Both the position numbers and the translations under genes were made by a program. 64,000 nt of DNA from assembly GCA_963853835.1 (NCBI GenBank), contig OY970822.1:19345501-19409500 (forward strand), given 5' to 3'. The DNA comes from Calendula officinalis. Its lineage: Eukaryota > Streptophyta > Magnoliopsida > Asterales > Asteraceae. The notes beneath the pieces are model-generated. The model saw nothing but the letters and a program-made list of their open reading frames with translations, was not told where the DNA came from and did no database searches. Each line of letters begins with the position of its first letter. The stretch's first letter is position 1. Shown here piece by piece: positions 11,867-24,886 of the stretch.

Positions 11867-12370
11867 CAGACAAGTGTTAAAGGCATCCAATGGCCGTCGG
11901 TTTATCAAAAGATTCAAAACCATTGACATTCCAAAAGGAAAGATTGATATACAAGGCATTGATATACAAGGCGTTGACATTCTTTGGGATTAAAACTAAA
12001 TATATGTCGAAGGAAGATAAAGCGTTAATCGAGTTGGAGAAAGAAAATATCTGAAATAAATATCGACCTTAATTTCTATCTTTTTTAATTTCTCATATTT
12101 TTTGTTTCTTGTTTTTTCAATTTCCGTCAATTTAATGTAGCTCTCGTATTTTTAATATTAAGTTATTTTATTTTTCGTCATTTAAATATAAAAAGAAAAT
12201 GAAAATAAAGGGTGAGACATTTTTTACATCATTACATGGCTTTGGTTATAACATCCAAAACGTCATTTTTCTTCTCTATGTTATAGATATCTTATAGGCC
12301 ATAAAACCGTAATAGGACTATAACACACTTCCCACATATTATGCTCTAAGGAGAATTTTTATTTTATTGT

Positions 12371-12478
12371 TTTCTTTAACGGCAAATTTTTATCTACTCC
12401 TAAATCTAGTAAACTATGAGACTTGAACTCTCAACCTCAAGATTTAAGGCAAATACCTAACCAATTAAATCTGTTTTG
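12371..12478 (-). repeat. Degenerate tRNA-derived SINE copy, antisense
   Basis: It shares, in reverse, the AACGGCAAAT tail region, a B-box-like GAGACTTGAACTC and the CTCAACCTCAAG block with the better preserved SINE at 35975-36097. The A-box side is badly decayed and no target duplication was found. Confidence 0.5.
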
Positions 12479-12906
12479 GGGGGACGACTAAAGTGGAAAG
12501 ACACAAGAGTCTAGTGACGGAAAGTAAATCAATGAGTGGAGTAATATGAATAATTAATGTAAGTTTCTTTTAAAGCAATAAAAGTAGATTCATAACTAAC
12601 GTATATTAATCCAGTTTAAAATGTTGTTATTTTATTACTTCAAAACAAAATAGAATAAAAGATCACCAACCCTACAACAACAATAAATTATAGAGTACCC
12701 GTATGGGTTGAATGATTTATAATTACGTTCTTATTTGTTTTCCCCCATAATCAATGATGATTGTATGAAATGTTTGTTTTTTATAAGTGACCAAACTATG
12801 TTCAACGGACATACTATAATCATTAAAAAATGGACATAATATAGAATCCAAATCAATACCTCTCTTATGAAGTTCCACACCGATCGGAAGTCTTCCTTTT
12901 AATACT

Positions 12907-13012
12907 GTTTTTTTTTAAACGGCAAATCTAATCTTAATTACCACTTATGTCCACGACGGAACTCGAACTTCTGACCTCAAGGTTGAGAGGCAAACATCAT
13001 ATCGCTAATTTG
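12907..13012 (-). repeat. tRNA-derived SINE copy, antisense
   Basis: A poly-T run at 12907-12916 (the A tail in reverse) is followed by AACGGCAAATCT, then a perfect B box in reverse (GGAACTCGAAC) and the block GACCTCAAGGTTGAGAGGCAAACATCATA, which is the complement of the sense SINE at 35975. No target duplication is visible, so the 5' end may be damaged. Confidence 0.75.
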
Positions 13013-14588
13013 CACCACTTTGTTTCAATAAGTTTCGTGAATCGATCCTGCCCCGTTTATGATTACAGCGTCTAACATTTTTGGATATTACCTTTAACAA
13101 AAATTTGTCTTCATCATTTGAAGATCGACAAATACCAATTATCCTTACAATTATGAATTATTAGAAATCACAATATCATTCATTATATTTTCTAACTCAC
13201 GGTTTCCTTTCAACTCTAACCTCCACCACCATTTTACTACTAACACCAACTTGTTTGCCCTAAAAGACTCAAAAAATAAACCTTCCAACCCAAAGTCCGA
13301 TAAAATCGACCCTCATTTGACCCACAAAATTTTGTCTACTCCAATCCATGTTTAATCGATATGTTCATAATTTTTTGGATTTAATTTAGTTATGATGTAG
13401 TTTGTCTACCTTTAACATTTTTGTTGCTAGTCTGTTACTAATACATATATACAGTTTGTTTTAACATCAAGTATGATGTGTAAATAAGGCAATCTAGTAA
13501 GACAGAAGAGGCATCGATAAGTAATATTGCAAAGAAGTAAAACAAATGGATCTTGAATTCCAAGATAATTACTCGTTACAATTAAATTTGATATTTCTAG
13601 TATGCTTACTGATCCAAATAAAAAAAATAGTTCTCCTATCATCTACAAAGAGAGTTGATTCGTACATATCATTTTTTATACAGACAGATCAATTTCACAT
13701 TAATGGACAATTATATCCTTAATGAGAGAGGTGAAATGCAAAATGTGGTATAAAGAAATTAATGAAGGGCATAAAAAGTGACTCTGTTCCACTACCTCTA
13801 AATCATCCACAGGTTTGTTTGCAAGACCGAGCACATGAATATATCTTTTAACATGCGGTTATTCAGGTGCTGTCGACATTTTTTGAATGACTAGAAGATT
13901 ATTGATGTTTATTATGTTTATTATCCACAACAAATTAACCAATCACTTACTCAATGACAAATGACTATAAAACAAACTAAAAAGAGGTATTTAGTTCCGA
14001 CTAATTTTAGGGTGATCATCCGCTTTGCGGGTAGCCGATAGTTGGCTAGGGTGAAGTACCCTGGTAGCCACAATGATGTATTTTTATTGTTTCTAAAGAT
14101 TGAACCTGAAACCTTTTGAAAATATCAACTTATATTCGAGATAAATTCCAAAACCAGTGAGTCGCCATCCTTGTGGTTATCAATTGGTCGTTTATACATA
14201 CGTATGCATGGAAATGCACGCATCTATGATTAATATTTAATTTGTATATGTGATGGATCAATATACTTGATATTAATAAACGAGTACGCAACAAGCTAGG
14301 TCGGTAGGATACAAAGACTACATTCAAATACACAAATAACTACGAATTAAAATTAAGGCTTCTACAATTATACCACTAATGACATCTGTGACTCTACATG
14401 CATGCATGGGTATATATATGTACACACCATGCGAATGCATAGGCTGATAGGCATGGTACTACGCATACAGTTGGACACATAGGCTTTAATTTAGATTAGG
14501 CGTGAAATCGACGAATAATTATTTATAGTGAAATGGTTGATCAACGCGGTTGTTTTAACTTTTGAGTTTGTAGTTAATTAATTATATA

Positions 14589-14901
14589 CTTCCTCCGATT
14601 TAAAACAAGTGATACACTTTTCATATTTGAGTGTATCAAAATAAGTGATACACTTTGAAAACTTACCTTATTTGGTAAAAAGTAGTGGGACCCACACCCA
14701 CTAACTATCTACTTTAATAAAGTGAAATGACATCTTTACCATTACTTTTACTTTTAAACATTATTAACCTCACTTTATTCAAAATTTGTTGGACTCATTC
14801 CCCACTAACCATCCAATTAATCTAATTTAATTTTCATTATCATATTTTGCCTCAAAAACCGTGAAACCAACAATGTATCACTTATTTTAAATCGGAGGAA
14901 G
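14589..14901. mobile_element. Stowaway-like MITE 1
   Basis: 313 bp flanked by TA on both sides (14587-14588 and 14902-14903). The terminal inverted repeats are about 27 bp (CTTCCTCCGATTTAAAA... and its complement) with one mismatch. TA targets and CTCC-type termini are typical of Stowaway (Tc1/mariner) MITEs. No coding capacity. Relatives occur at 44852-46242 and, decayed, at 55392-55672 and 56080-56705. Confidence 0.9.
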
Positions 14902-14928
14902 TATGTAACTGTAAATGTAAATGGTACT

Positions 14929-15517
14929 TGATGAGGTTAGTAGGGATTACCTGTGTATATATAAGTAAATCCCCAAAACCTAAATATGATGATGGGCTTT
15001 TGTGTTTAAAGCCCGCTACTACAACTAATGATGGGCTCTTGTCACTTGAAGAGTTATCAGCGCCTGTCAAGTTATCACCGCCTGTCAAGTTATCACCGCC
15101 TGTCAGGATTGTCAGCGTCTGTCACTGGAAGCGCGTGTCTTATTGGCTGACGTCCCGTCATAATGGCGCTTCAATACTGCTTTATTGCCATCATAATAGT
15201 AAGGCGTTGCATTAGACGATTGATGATCAACGTAGCTCAAGCGTTCACGATCATCATTAATGGGCCAACGTTCCATATACTTGAGACTAGCCATATAAAT
15301 ACATGGTCTAAATCATTGTCGAAGGACCTCAGACAGAGACAGAGATAGACTAAAAAAGCCTAAAACACAGAGTTCGTATACTCTCACTTTCACTTTCATA
15401 CTCAACCTTGATCACCATAGGCTCGCCAAGAGTTTGTTGGGTCTGCACTATGGTTATCACAGGAGATCCAAGGTTGACGTCACCTAGTCTTCGTGTTTGA
15501 CAATCGTTGCTCGAACA
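14929..15517 (+). repeat. 5' LTR of Tat element
   Basis: Aligns over its full length with 33201-33804. It contains two to three copies of a GTCAAGTTATCACCGCCT unit (about 15061-15110). The 3' LTR has a further copy, which explains most of the length difference. It is followed at once by a primer-binding site. Confidence 0.92.
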
Positions 15518-15535
15518 TTGGCGCCATCCGTGGGA
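15518..15535 (+). promoter_or_regulatory. Primer-binding site of Tat element
   Basis: TTGGCGCCATCCGTGGGA starts right after the 5' LTR. A TGGCGCC start is common for Gypsy elements of the Tat/Athila group. The exact tRNA was not determined. Confidence 0.75.
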
Positions 15536-15596
15536 CACGTTTTTACACGGCGTGTCACTTTTCCAAAATTTTTCTTCTCAGTAATCAACCGTTTCT

Positions 15597-17354
15597 ATGG
15601 AGGCAACACATCCATCGCAAATCACTTCTTTAGCGCCAGCAATAACCACTTCCGTGAATACCACTGCACCGGAAGCGGTGATGACCTCACCTATTCGTAC
15701 CATGGAACCATACGTTGATTCTGAGTGGACAGTGTCGGATGTAAGGTCGACACGAGGGTATCCCTCTTTAACGAGTCCCCTTTTTTTCCACAAGGCTGGC
15801 TGGAACAAGTTCGTTTGCCTCACCACAGCCAGCAACACCCATCCCTCCACTTCAGCCTCTTTTGTTCCACGGGACAAGCTCTCAGGAGGATGGCACGGAT
15901 CAGGTCAGACAGCCTGTTTCAAACTTTCCACAGACCGCTCCTCAAGGGGTTCGGGAGGATCCAATTGTGGAGTTACTTAGAAGGTTGGCTCAGAGTACTC
16001 AGCCACCACCACCGCCCCCTCCACCACCTACTTCATCGGACCTGTTGTCTCAGTTGGTGGCGGCGTTGCGCCCAGCCCCGCAGCCAACGCTTGTTCAACC
16101 AGTAGATCCGTTGTCACAATTATTGGAGCAGTTAAGGCAATCACCCATTCACACCCTACCACCACATCCACCACATGACACATCTAACGACATGTTGCGC
16201 GTGTTGCAAACACTAGTGGCAGCAGCCGCACCACCCCGAGCAGCCACTATGCCTTTATCGCGGGTTAGTTCGAAGTTCTGTGACTGGGTGGCCACATTCC
16301 CACTTCCAGATAAGCAAAAAATTCCGTCCATCGTTGGTACTTACGACGGTACACGAGATCCCGATGACCACCTTGCTCTTTTTGAACAGGCCATTATGAC
16401 AGAGAAATGGCTAGACCCAGTCGCTTGTCACATGTTCCCTGGCACATTGCAGGGTTTTGCTCGTGATTGGTTTGCTGACTTACCGGCAGGAGTATTCAAG
16501 AATTTGCAGATCTAAAGGCTAAATTTGTGACTCACTTTTTACAGAAAAAGAAGCAGCAGAGAACTCATATAGAAGCACATTTGCTGCGACAAAGGGAAGG
16601 TGAGGGGTTACGCGACTTCATTCAGCGTTACACACAGGAGTGCCAGAAAATTGTCGCATTACCCGAAAGCCAACAAATTTCGGGATTTACCCTCTCCTTG
16701 CTCCCAGGACAACTGCAAGAGAAGCTGATCAAGCGAACTCCGGTGACTTTCAAGGAAGCCACTGACCGAGCATATGATTTACTCAGATCCAAGGAAACTG
16801 TTACTCTCACAAAGGGAGTTCTCAACAGGAGAGACAAATGGGGGAGCTCGTCAAGCGCTAGACCTGACAATCGCCAGGACACCAGACAGGATAGTAGACG
16901 AGACAACCGCAGAGTTTTCAGGCGAGATGACAGAAGTAGCAGGAGGCCTACTCCCTATGATCGTAGTACAGGTCCCAATCTAAGCAAAAGTCCAAGCGAG
17001 ATATTGAAGACAGAGCATGTGGGGTCATCTTTCAAAGCACCTCCTCAGATGTTACACAAGTCTGGAAAGAAAATTGTGAGCAAACGCTGTGATTTCCATG
17101 AAGATTATGGTCATGATACTAATGCATGTAGAGAGCTAAAGGCTGAAATCAAGCGTGCCTTGGAGGAGGGGAAATTAGAACATCTCGTACCAGGGGCAAG
17201 ACAACAGGCAACAAAAAATGGGCCAAAAAGGCTTATAGTTGGCAGAAGAAGGGAGACAATGGTGATCATCCTGGACCGCCTGATGGCCAAGTGCTCATGG
17301 TTCGAGGCGAGGCATCGTCTAAGAGATAAGCATCGGTCCTCCAAAGCTGGATGA
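15597..17354 (+). pseudogene. Tat gag (frameshifted)
   Basis: The N-terminal part from ATG 15597 is Thr/Pro-rich. Frame is lost near a T-run at about 15779-15787 and resumes in the frame open at 15862. A polyproline stretch (about 16005-16027) precedes the retrotransposon gag domain (about 16260-16800; Trp-Phe-Ala-Asp-Leu-Pro core near 16468). A second frameshift falls near 16490. Near 17085 is the Cys-Asp-Phe-His ... Gly-His-Asp-Thr ... Cys-Arg-Glu-Leu-Lys motif characteristic of Tat gag proteins. Structural capsid role; not translatable as one protein here. Confidence 0.85.
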
Positions 17355-17379
17355 TGGTTCCTATTTCATTTCCCAGTAG

Positions 17380-20300
17380 CAGCTACTTCCAATAATCTTG
17401 TTGTCATTAAGATCCGATTGTCCAATAATGAGATTAACAAATCTTATGTTGATACAGGCTGCTCTACTGACATAGTGTTTGAGCATTGTTTCAGGAAGTT
17501 ACCCCAAACAGTCAAGGACACAAAAAGACCAGCGCAGGCACCGTTGGTCGGTTTTCTGGAGAAACACACTGGCCTGTGGGAGAAATAACTTTACCGATGA
17601 TGATGTGGGAATATCCACAGTATAGGGTTGAAATGGTAGACTTTGCCATTGTCAACGCCCCTTCAGAATACAACGTTCTTCTTGGCAGACCATCACTAGA
17701 GAAGTTCAAGGCCATACCTTCCACTATTCACGGCATGGTGAAGTATCCTACTCCATCTGGAGTTGCTACTGTCAGGGGGAAGATGTCATGGCCACAGGAA
17801 TGCAAGCAAGTCGAAAAGCCAACACAAAGCACCGTCCGGGCTACACAAACGGAGGTCACGGAAGGTCCAGAAACCAAGGTAGTACTCATTGCCAATTTTC
17901 CTGATCAACTTGTCATTATTGGCTCACAATTACCTTCACAGATAAAAAGCAAACTCATTAGTTTGTTAAAATCACACCTAGACGTTTTCGCATGGCAGAC
18001 ATCTGATATGACAAGTGTCCCTAGGAGTTTTGTCGAGCATGCTCTAAATGCCAATCCAAACATTGTCCCAATCAAGCAGAAAAAGCGCGGGATTGCCATT
18101 GATCGCAGCAAAGCAGCATGTGAACAAGTCAACCAAATGGTGGAAAGTGGAATCGTCAGGGAGGTAAAATACCAGACCTGGATTGCTAACCCGGTCATGG
18201 TCAAGAAAGGTGATGGTTCATGGCGGTTATGTGTCGACTTCAAAGATATCAATAAAGCATGTCCGAAGGATAACTATCCACTGCCAGAGATTGACTGGAA
18301 GGTAGAATCCTTGGATGGCTTCCGGGTAAAATGTTTCTTGGACGCTTACAAAGGTTATCACCAGATCCACATGAAGCGCAGTGACGAGGATAAGACAGCT
18401 TTCCATACAGATCCACAGGGCATCTACTGTTTCCAAAAAAATGCCATTTGGTCTAAAAAATGCAGGTGCAACCTACCAGCGCTTGATTGATCAGGTATCT
18501 AGTGTTTCCAAAAAAAATGCCATTTGGTCTAAAAAATGCAGGTGCCACTTACCAGCGCTTGATTGATCAGGCGTTCAAGGATCAGATTGGACGAAATGTG
18601 GAAGCTTATGTCGACGACATTGTCATCAAAATCAAAGCGGAGGATATCATGTTGGCATAAATAAAAGAAACTTTTGAGGCACTACGGAGGATCAACATGA
18701 AGCTTAACCCCTCCAAATGCAGCTTTGGCATGGAAGAAGGCAAGTTCCTAGGGCACATCATCACGCCAAGAGGTATTAAAGTTAATCCTAAGAAAATACA
18801 GGTTGTTTTAGACATGGTCTCCCCATCCACCAAAAAGCAGGTGCAAAGTTTGAATGGTAAGCTAGCAGCACTCAGCCGCGTCCTCTCAAAAGCAGCTGAT
18901 CGATCTCTACCATTTTTCCAAACTTTGAAAGGCTGCATAAGGAAACAAGATTTTTCATGGACACCTGAAGCTGAATCAGCCTTTCAAGAGTTAAAGCAGT
19001 TTTTGGCCACCCTTCCTACGCTCACAGCTCCTGTACCAGGAGAAACATTGGTGGTATACCTGGCTGCTTCTATGGAATGTGTTAGCGCAGTTATGATGGC
19101 GCAGCGTGGGTCTACCCAAATGCCAGTTTATTTTATTAGTCGGGTGTTGAAGGGTCCAGAAATAAATTACCCGTGCTTGGAAAAATTAGCCCTTGCTTTG
19201 GTACATGCAACTAGGCGTTTGAGGCGTTACTTCCAGGCTCACCCTATTCATGTCTTAACAGACAAACCAATTAAGCACGTACTAGGAAAGCCTGGGGTGT
19301 CAGGATGGTTGGCTAAGTGGGCAGTGGAATTGGGGGATCATGAAATCTCCTTTCATCCAAGAACTTCTATGAAAGGTCAGATATTGGCCGATTTTATTGC
19401 CGAGATAGACGAAGAAGAAAAAGAAAGGCAAGTGCAGGAGGGGGAAGATACCCCATGGACACTTTTCAGTGACGGTGCCTCTAACTTGGAGGGTTCTGGA
19501 GCGGGTTTAATTCTTACAGACCCCAATAAAAATGAGTATTTATGCCCTTAAGTTCGAGTTTCCCACAACAAATAATGAAGCGGAGTATGAAGCTTTGTTA
19601 GCAGGCTTGAAAATTGACAGGAAAATGGGGGTGAAAAGCATATTTGTATTTGTAGATTCACAGCTTGTTGCCAACCAAGTCAGTGGAGCATTTGTTGCGA
19701 ACCAAACCTCCATGCAGCTATACTTAGAAGAAGCTAAAAAGGTGATCTCAGAATTCACGAAATTTACCATTAAGCAAGTGCCCAGAAATCGTAACAAGTT
19801 AGCTGACGCACTAAGCAAGTTGGCTTCGTCCGCCTTTGCCCATCTTAAAAAAGAATTACTGGTGGAGATCTTGACAGAAAAGTCCATTGCGCGGCCAAAG
19901 GAGGTTACCACTGTTGCAGAGGAAGAATGTTGGATGACTCCGATCTTAAATTTCCTCAAACATGATGTACTATCGGCTGATCCACATCTAGCAAGGAAAA
20001 TTCGTATGAAGTCACCAATGTACACGTTGGTGGACAACTGCTTGTTTCGTAAATCTTATTTAGGGCCACACCTACGTTGTGTTGGCCCAACACAGGCTAA
20101 AAATATCATTGAAGTTGTACATAGCGGCACATGCTCCCTCCATGCAGGTCCACGCTCTGTCACTGGTACAATCATGAGATTGGGGTACTTTTGGCCAACG
20201 ATGCATCAAGATGCAAGGGAGGAAACCGAAAAGTGCACAGCCTGTCAACAAAATGCTTCTGTCGCCAAATTGCCAAAGCAAGATCTTATACCTGTTACCA

Positions 20301-21161
20301 CTGCATGGACATTTTACAAATAGGGGATCGACATTGTTGGGCCATTTCCACCCGGCGTTGGCAACGTCAAGTTTCTCATTTTTGTTGTTGACTACTTTAC
20401 AAAGTGGATAGAGGCAAAGCCCTTGACAACTATCACTGGGAAGCGAGTTATCAATTTTGTCTGGGAACACATAGTTTGCAGGTTTGGGGTACCGCATGTC
20501 ATGGTAAGCGATAATGGCAAGCAGTTTGCAGAAGGTCCGTTCAAGGCTTGGTGCTCTGACATGAACATACAACAGAAATTCACGTCAGTGGCACATCCTC
20601 AAGCCAATGGCCAAGTCGAGGTCATGAACAAAGCCATCGTCAAAGCAATCAAAGCAAAATTGGGCCGGCGCAACACTGCATGGGTGGATCTATTACCAGG
20701 TATCCTTTGGGCTCATCAAACCACCCCAAGTACAACTACATCTGAAACACCTTTCAGGTTGGTTTATGGCACAGAAGCAGTCATTCCTCCAGAAATTACT
20801 CATCCAACTCAAAGGGTTATGGACTCCCCACGGAAGAGAATGAGGAACACTACGAGAAAACTTAAACATCGTAGAAGAACGTAGGGAGATCGCTCTCATC
20901 AAACAGGCCGCTAGTCACATGCAGATGGCAAAATATTACAATCAGCGAGTACATCCTCTCTCTTTTCAGCTAGGCGATCTGGTATGGAGGAAGAATGAGG
21001 CCAGCAGGGTAGAAAGTCAAGGCAAGCTAGGCCCTACATGGGAAGGCCCTTATCAAGTACTTCATGCTAATGGCAATGGGTCTTACACCTTGTCAGACAT
21101 GGACGGGCAGCCTATTCCCAGGACATGGAATGTCATGAACCTGAAGAAGTGTTATGTTTAA
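17380..21161 (+). pseudogene. Tat pol: protease, RT, two RNase H-type domains, integrase (broken)
   Basis: Protease Val-Asp-Thr-Gly-Cys-Ser lies at about 17449; RT at 18050-18660 retains Tyr-Val-Asp-Asp near 18604. A second RNase H-like domain begins near 19455 (Phe-Ser-Asp-Gly-Ala-Ser). The integrase zinc ligands lie near 20120-20250, the catalytic core at 20320-20640 and the C-terminal domain at 20919-21161. Breaks: frameshifts near 17550, 19545 and 20840, a 75-bp tandem duplication in RT at 18429-18579, a TAA at 18658, and a TAG at 20321 where the family has Trp. The integrase core after that stop is otherwise well conserved. Confidence 0.9.
18429..18579 (+). repeat. 75-bp tandem duplication inside Tat RT
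   Basis: GTTTCCAAAAAA followed by the codons for the Met-Pro-Phe-Gly-Leu-Lys-Asn-Ala RT motif occurs twice in tandem (18429-18503 and 18504-18579). The copies differ by one A in the A-run and a few substitutions. It duplicates about 25 residues of the RT fingers/palm and is inactivating. Confidence 0.93.
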
Positions 21162-21600
21162 TAATTTGGTTTGATCATGTATCCTAACTCTTATTCAATA
21201 AAATCAATGCGATAACACTTTTTATTATGTACAATGTTACAACACATGCATGCACAAATGACATAGTCAAGAACAAAGTTCAATATAAATTATGCCAAGT
21301 CAAACAAACAACTTTGCTTGGCCTATACACATGCATTCAATTTCATCTTTTGATCAACTTGATAAAAGATAAGCACTTCCTATTCGGAAGCGACATCCTC
21401 GCGAGTAAAACATTTTTTCACCGGTTCACCAACAAATACATACATAATTTCTATAGCAAAGTACACGCATAGAAAGAAACCAAGTAATTTCAATCATAGA
21501 AATTCCACAAAATTATTCAAAGGCTACAAAGCAATAATCCAATCACAAAAAAAAAACCAAGTCACAAAGTCATAACGTATCACATGCATGGACAAATAAG
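21162..21600. other. Tat spacer between convergent pol and antisense gene
   Basis: A 439-bp AT-rich spacer between the end of pol (plus strand) and the stop of the antisense gene (minus strand). It contains AATAAA at 21199-21204 (polyadenylation-signal-like on the plus strand). No gene seen. Confidence 0.6.
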
Positions 21601-22948
21601 CTAAAGCTGTGGCTGTGCCGACAATAAGGCAATAATAGCTGGAAGTGACAACTCCAAATCTTGCACCAGGGTAGTCATAATGGGAAAAGCCCTGTCTGCA
21701 AATTTCTCATTCGCGCGCGTCATGTTACCATGCGTTGCAGGGTCCAAAAAAGGCAAGCTCTCGGGAGAAATAATGGGGAGTGCATCTTTCACTTTTTTGC
21801 TGGCAAGATGTCTCCCAAACATATGAGAGGCACAGTTAAAGTCGTTAAGAACATTAGCAACATCAGGATGTTTAAGCATCAAATCAAATAGCTGAGGCAA
21901 TGCAGCAACTAAATCTTTCCTCATCTGCATGGCAGCATCGCGTTCTTCACGCACCTTGACCATCGATTGCCTCATAGTCTCCAGCTCAACATCTTTTTCA
22001 ATTACCTGTTTCTCTTTTTGCGCCAACTGCTCATCACGGGCACTCAGGGTTGCTGACATCTCATGTTTTTCCGTTTCAGCCTTAGTCAAAATGACCCCCT
22101 GCTGAGATATTTTCTCCCTAAGCATGCGCACTTCCTCTTGACAACGACTAGCTGTAGTCTGCTCAAGCACTAGACCTTTCTTTAGAGAGGTAATCTCATC
22201 TTTGCTATTATCAACTTGCACCTGCAACTCGGCACACGACTTCTTTAATTCCCCATGTTCATTGCTTACAAGTTGTCGGACATAATCCCTAAAACAATTG
22301 AACATATTTATATCTGCTGCACCAATTACACCCTCTGCACTCCCGTTTATAGATCTTGATGGTACACCCTCGCTAGTTGAAATAGGCAGGGTAGTACATT
22401 GCAAAACGGGAGACTGTGTCATGCCAAAATTTCGGCTCGATGCTAACATGGTAGATCCAAAAGGAGCGCCGATCGTCCCAAACATACTACAGGTTGAACC
22501 AATTGTGGCGCTTGCTCCAAATGATCCAGTATTACCCCCGCGATTTACCAAAGTAGCATTTGAGGGAAGATTAGAGGGGAAAGTCAATTTTAGCACCTTC
22601 GGCAAAGGGATGTCATAATCGCTTACATCTAGACTCACCGCCCTTTTACCAAGTCCTAACATATCTCGGTCATCCAATCTGGGATCTGGAATTGACGTTG
22701 CCCCCAGGTAATCGAAGTCCTCTGCATATTCACAATAAGATCGTTAAGTAACAGGTAATAAGTTGGCAACGACTGTAATTATAGTGTTACCTGTTTCATC
22801 TTCGTTGTCACTCTCAGTGATAGTCCTGGACAGTGACTTTTCATTATCAGTGGCACCTGTGAAACATAAAGCATACGCTTACCTTTTACCATAGTAAATA
22901 CATATGTGTATAGGTTGTGCAATTACCTGGTGTCGAGTTTGATGTCAC

Positions 22949-24666
22949 TGTAACGACCCGAATTTTGGTGAATAAATAAATTGTACAAAAATATGTTAAA
23001 TAAGGATAAATCGTTTAACGAACGTAGGAATTGGTTTCGTGTCGTTTGGAGTCCGTATGAGAAAGTTATGGACGAAACCGTGTTGAAACCTAAACCGAAA
23101 AGTGCAGCCCTGCTGCACAGGCAAGTTCGCGGCGCGAGCCTGGCGCGAGCGAAACGCGAGGTTGAGCAGAGGGACCAGAGCTGGAACGCGAGTATCTCGC
23201 GTCGACTTCGCGTCGACTTCGCGGCGCGAGCCGGACGCGACCGAAACGCGAATTCTGGTAAAAAGCGGCAGCTAGCAGGCAGACCCGCGTCTTCTCGCGA
23301 CGCGAGCTCGGCGCGAGCGGGGCGCGAGCTCTTCCGACCAGTGCATTAAATTGGGTTTTTGGCCATAAATGCATCTCCATCAAACCCTAGTTTTCTCTCT
23401 TCAAGTGTGTGAGCGTTTTTGAGTGTAAAGCATCGTTTGGAGCTCAATCTTCATCAAATCTTGGTGATTCTTGCTCCTAAGTTGAAGATCTAAGGTAAAT
23501 CTTCATTCCTCTTGAGTTTTTAGCCATAGATTCAAGTAGGGAAAGCTTAAATCTCAAACCCTAGTTATGGAATCGTTCATGAATGGTTAAAGGGAAGTAA
23601 TATAACTTAGATCTATGGTAGTTGGTCATGAAAAACGTGGTCATGCTATGAATACATGAAAATGTGGTGATTTATGATATTAGGGTTTGGTAATTTGGGG
23701 GAAATGGTGCTAGTAGTTAACTAGCCATGGATTATGTAGTTAGTATAGATGAATAATACAAACCATTGTATTGGTTTTGATATAGATTGTCGGTTGGAGG
23801 ATTTGAGGCATTCAAATCTTGGAAAGTGATATTGGTGTTCAAGGAAACACAACATTTGGATAAGCTTGGCAAAGGTGAGTACATGTGAACTTTCAAACTG
23901 GGTACATAGTTAGTAAATGTTTTATGATTAAATGATTTTGTCGAGTCTTTAAGTAATTTAGTCTTTTATGTGATTTATGATGAATTGCTTGTATGATGAT
24001 GAAATGATTGAATGATTGAGAAATGATGGAGCTATAAGCTCATAACGATAAAAGATAAGTAATGATGACGATGATGATGTCCCTAGGGCCGTAGTAGATT
24101 GGAGGCATTCCGGTTATTACGGTACCTTAAGGTTAGTGGTAGATTGGAGGCATTCCGATTACCCAATACCTATGAGTCCCGGTAGATTGGAGGCATTCCG
24201 ATTACCGTGGAAATGATGGTCTTGATAGATTGGAGGCATTCCGATTATCTTGACATTGGCCAATGATGAAAGTGATGAAGTGACCCAAAACAGACTTAGT
24301 AATATTATTTTTAAGATTAAATGATATTATTTGTCTATTTGCTTATCGGGTCTAAAACCCATGTATCTCACGAGGCAATTTTGTCTCACGTACTATGTTT
24401 GTGTTTTTGCTATGTACTCAGGTTCGGGATCGAAGATCTAGGAGGCCCGTTTAGAAGAGGCCTTGTTGAGATTAGCTCGGTGTTGATGATTAGAGTCCTT
24501 ATCCTATGGTTAAGATATAATTTGTAACACCGTTTTTGTAAACTCTGATAATCTCGAACAAGAAACCTTTTCGTTTTTGTAAAACTGACTTTTGATGTTG
24601 ATACAATATTATGTATTTTTGAATTAAATGGTATTTAAATGTTGTTTTGAAAATTGAGGTGTTACA
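22949..24666 (+). repeat. 5' LTR of chromovirus
   Basis: TGTAACGACCC...GGTGTTACA. It holds a CpG-rich block (about 23120-23335) built of GCGCGAG-type units in an otherwise AT-rich LTR, and four copies of TAGATTGGAGGCATTCCG at about 24094-24245. An open frame of 122 codons at 22981-23349 reflects the GC-rich block and is not taken as a gene. Confidence 0.96.
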
Positions 24667-24669
24667 ACT

Positions 24670-24681
24670 TGGTATCAGAGC
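24670..24681 (+). promoter_or_regulatory. Primer-binding site, initiator tRNA-Met type
   Basis: TGGTATCAGAGC lies 4 nt after the 5' LTR. It is the standard complement of the 3' end of plant initiator tRNA-Met, used to prime minus-strand synthesis. Confidence 0.92.
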
Positions 24682-24886
24682 TATAGTTTAAGTGAACTAG
24701 GTTGAGTTGACCATCCTAGACTTAAACTGAGCTAGTAGGACCGTAGGTTCCATAGGATACTTGTGAAATGGCTATTGAGACCTTAAGTGTAGGTTCAATA
24801 GGGTTGACCTTGGAGGATTAGGTCATGTTTGGTTTTGGGACGGTCAATGTTACCGTTACTTTGATAAATTGACTTCTAAATGATTA

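Larger units (their letters stand above)
11867..14588. other. Intergenic, AT-rich, with SINE remnants
   Basis: No convincing gene. Two antisense SINE copies (about 12371-12478 and 12907-13012) are listed separately. A short open stretch at 11880-12052 shows a near-duplicate GATATACAAGGC and could be the end of a disrupted exon, but nothing identifies it. Short ORFs at 13427-13642 and 14130-14333 show no domain or coding character. Confidence 0.6.

Noticed and set aside
11940..12052. Possible last exon of a host gene after Copia 1
   Set aside because: Short, contains internal repeats and stops in all but brief frames; no family recognised.
13427..14333. Short minus-strand ORFs (13427-13642, 14130-14333)
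   Set aside because: AT-rich, no recognisable domain, no splice-linked continuation.
22981..23349. 122-codon ORF at the start of the chromovirus LTR (also at 29554-29922), with an antisense partner
   Set aside because: Lies wholly in the LTR, exists because the CpG-rich block lacks stops, and has no family features.
24321..24527. 68-codon ORF in the chromovirus LTR, repeated at 30894-31100
   Set aside because: Identical only because the LTRs are identical; no domain, overlaps R/U5-like sequence.
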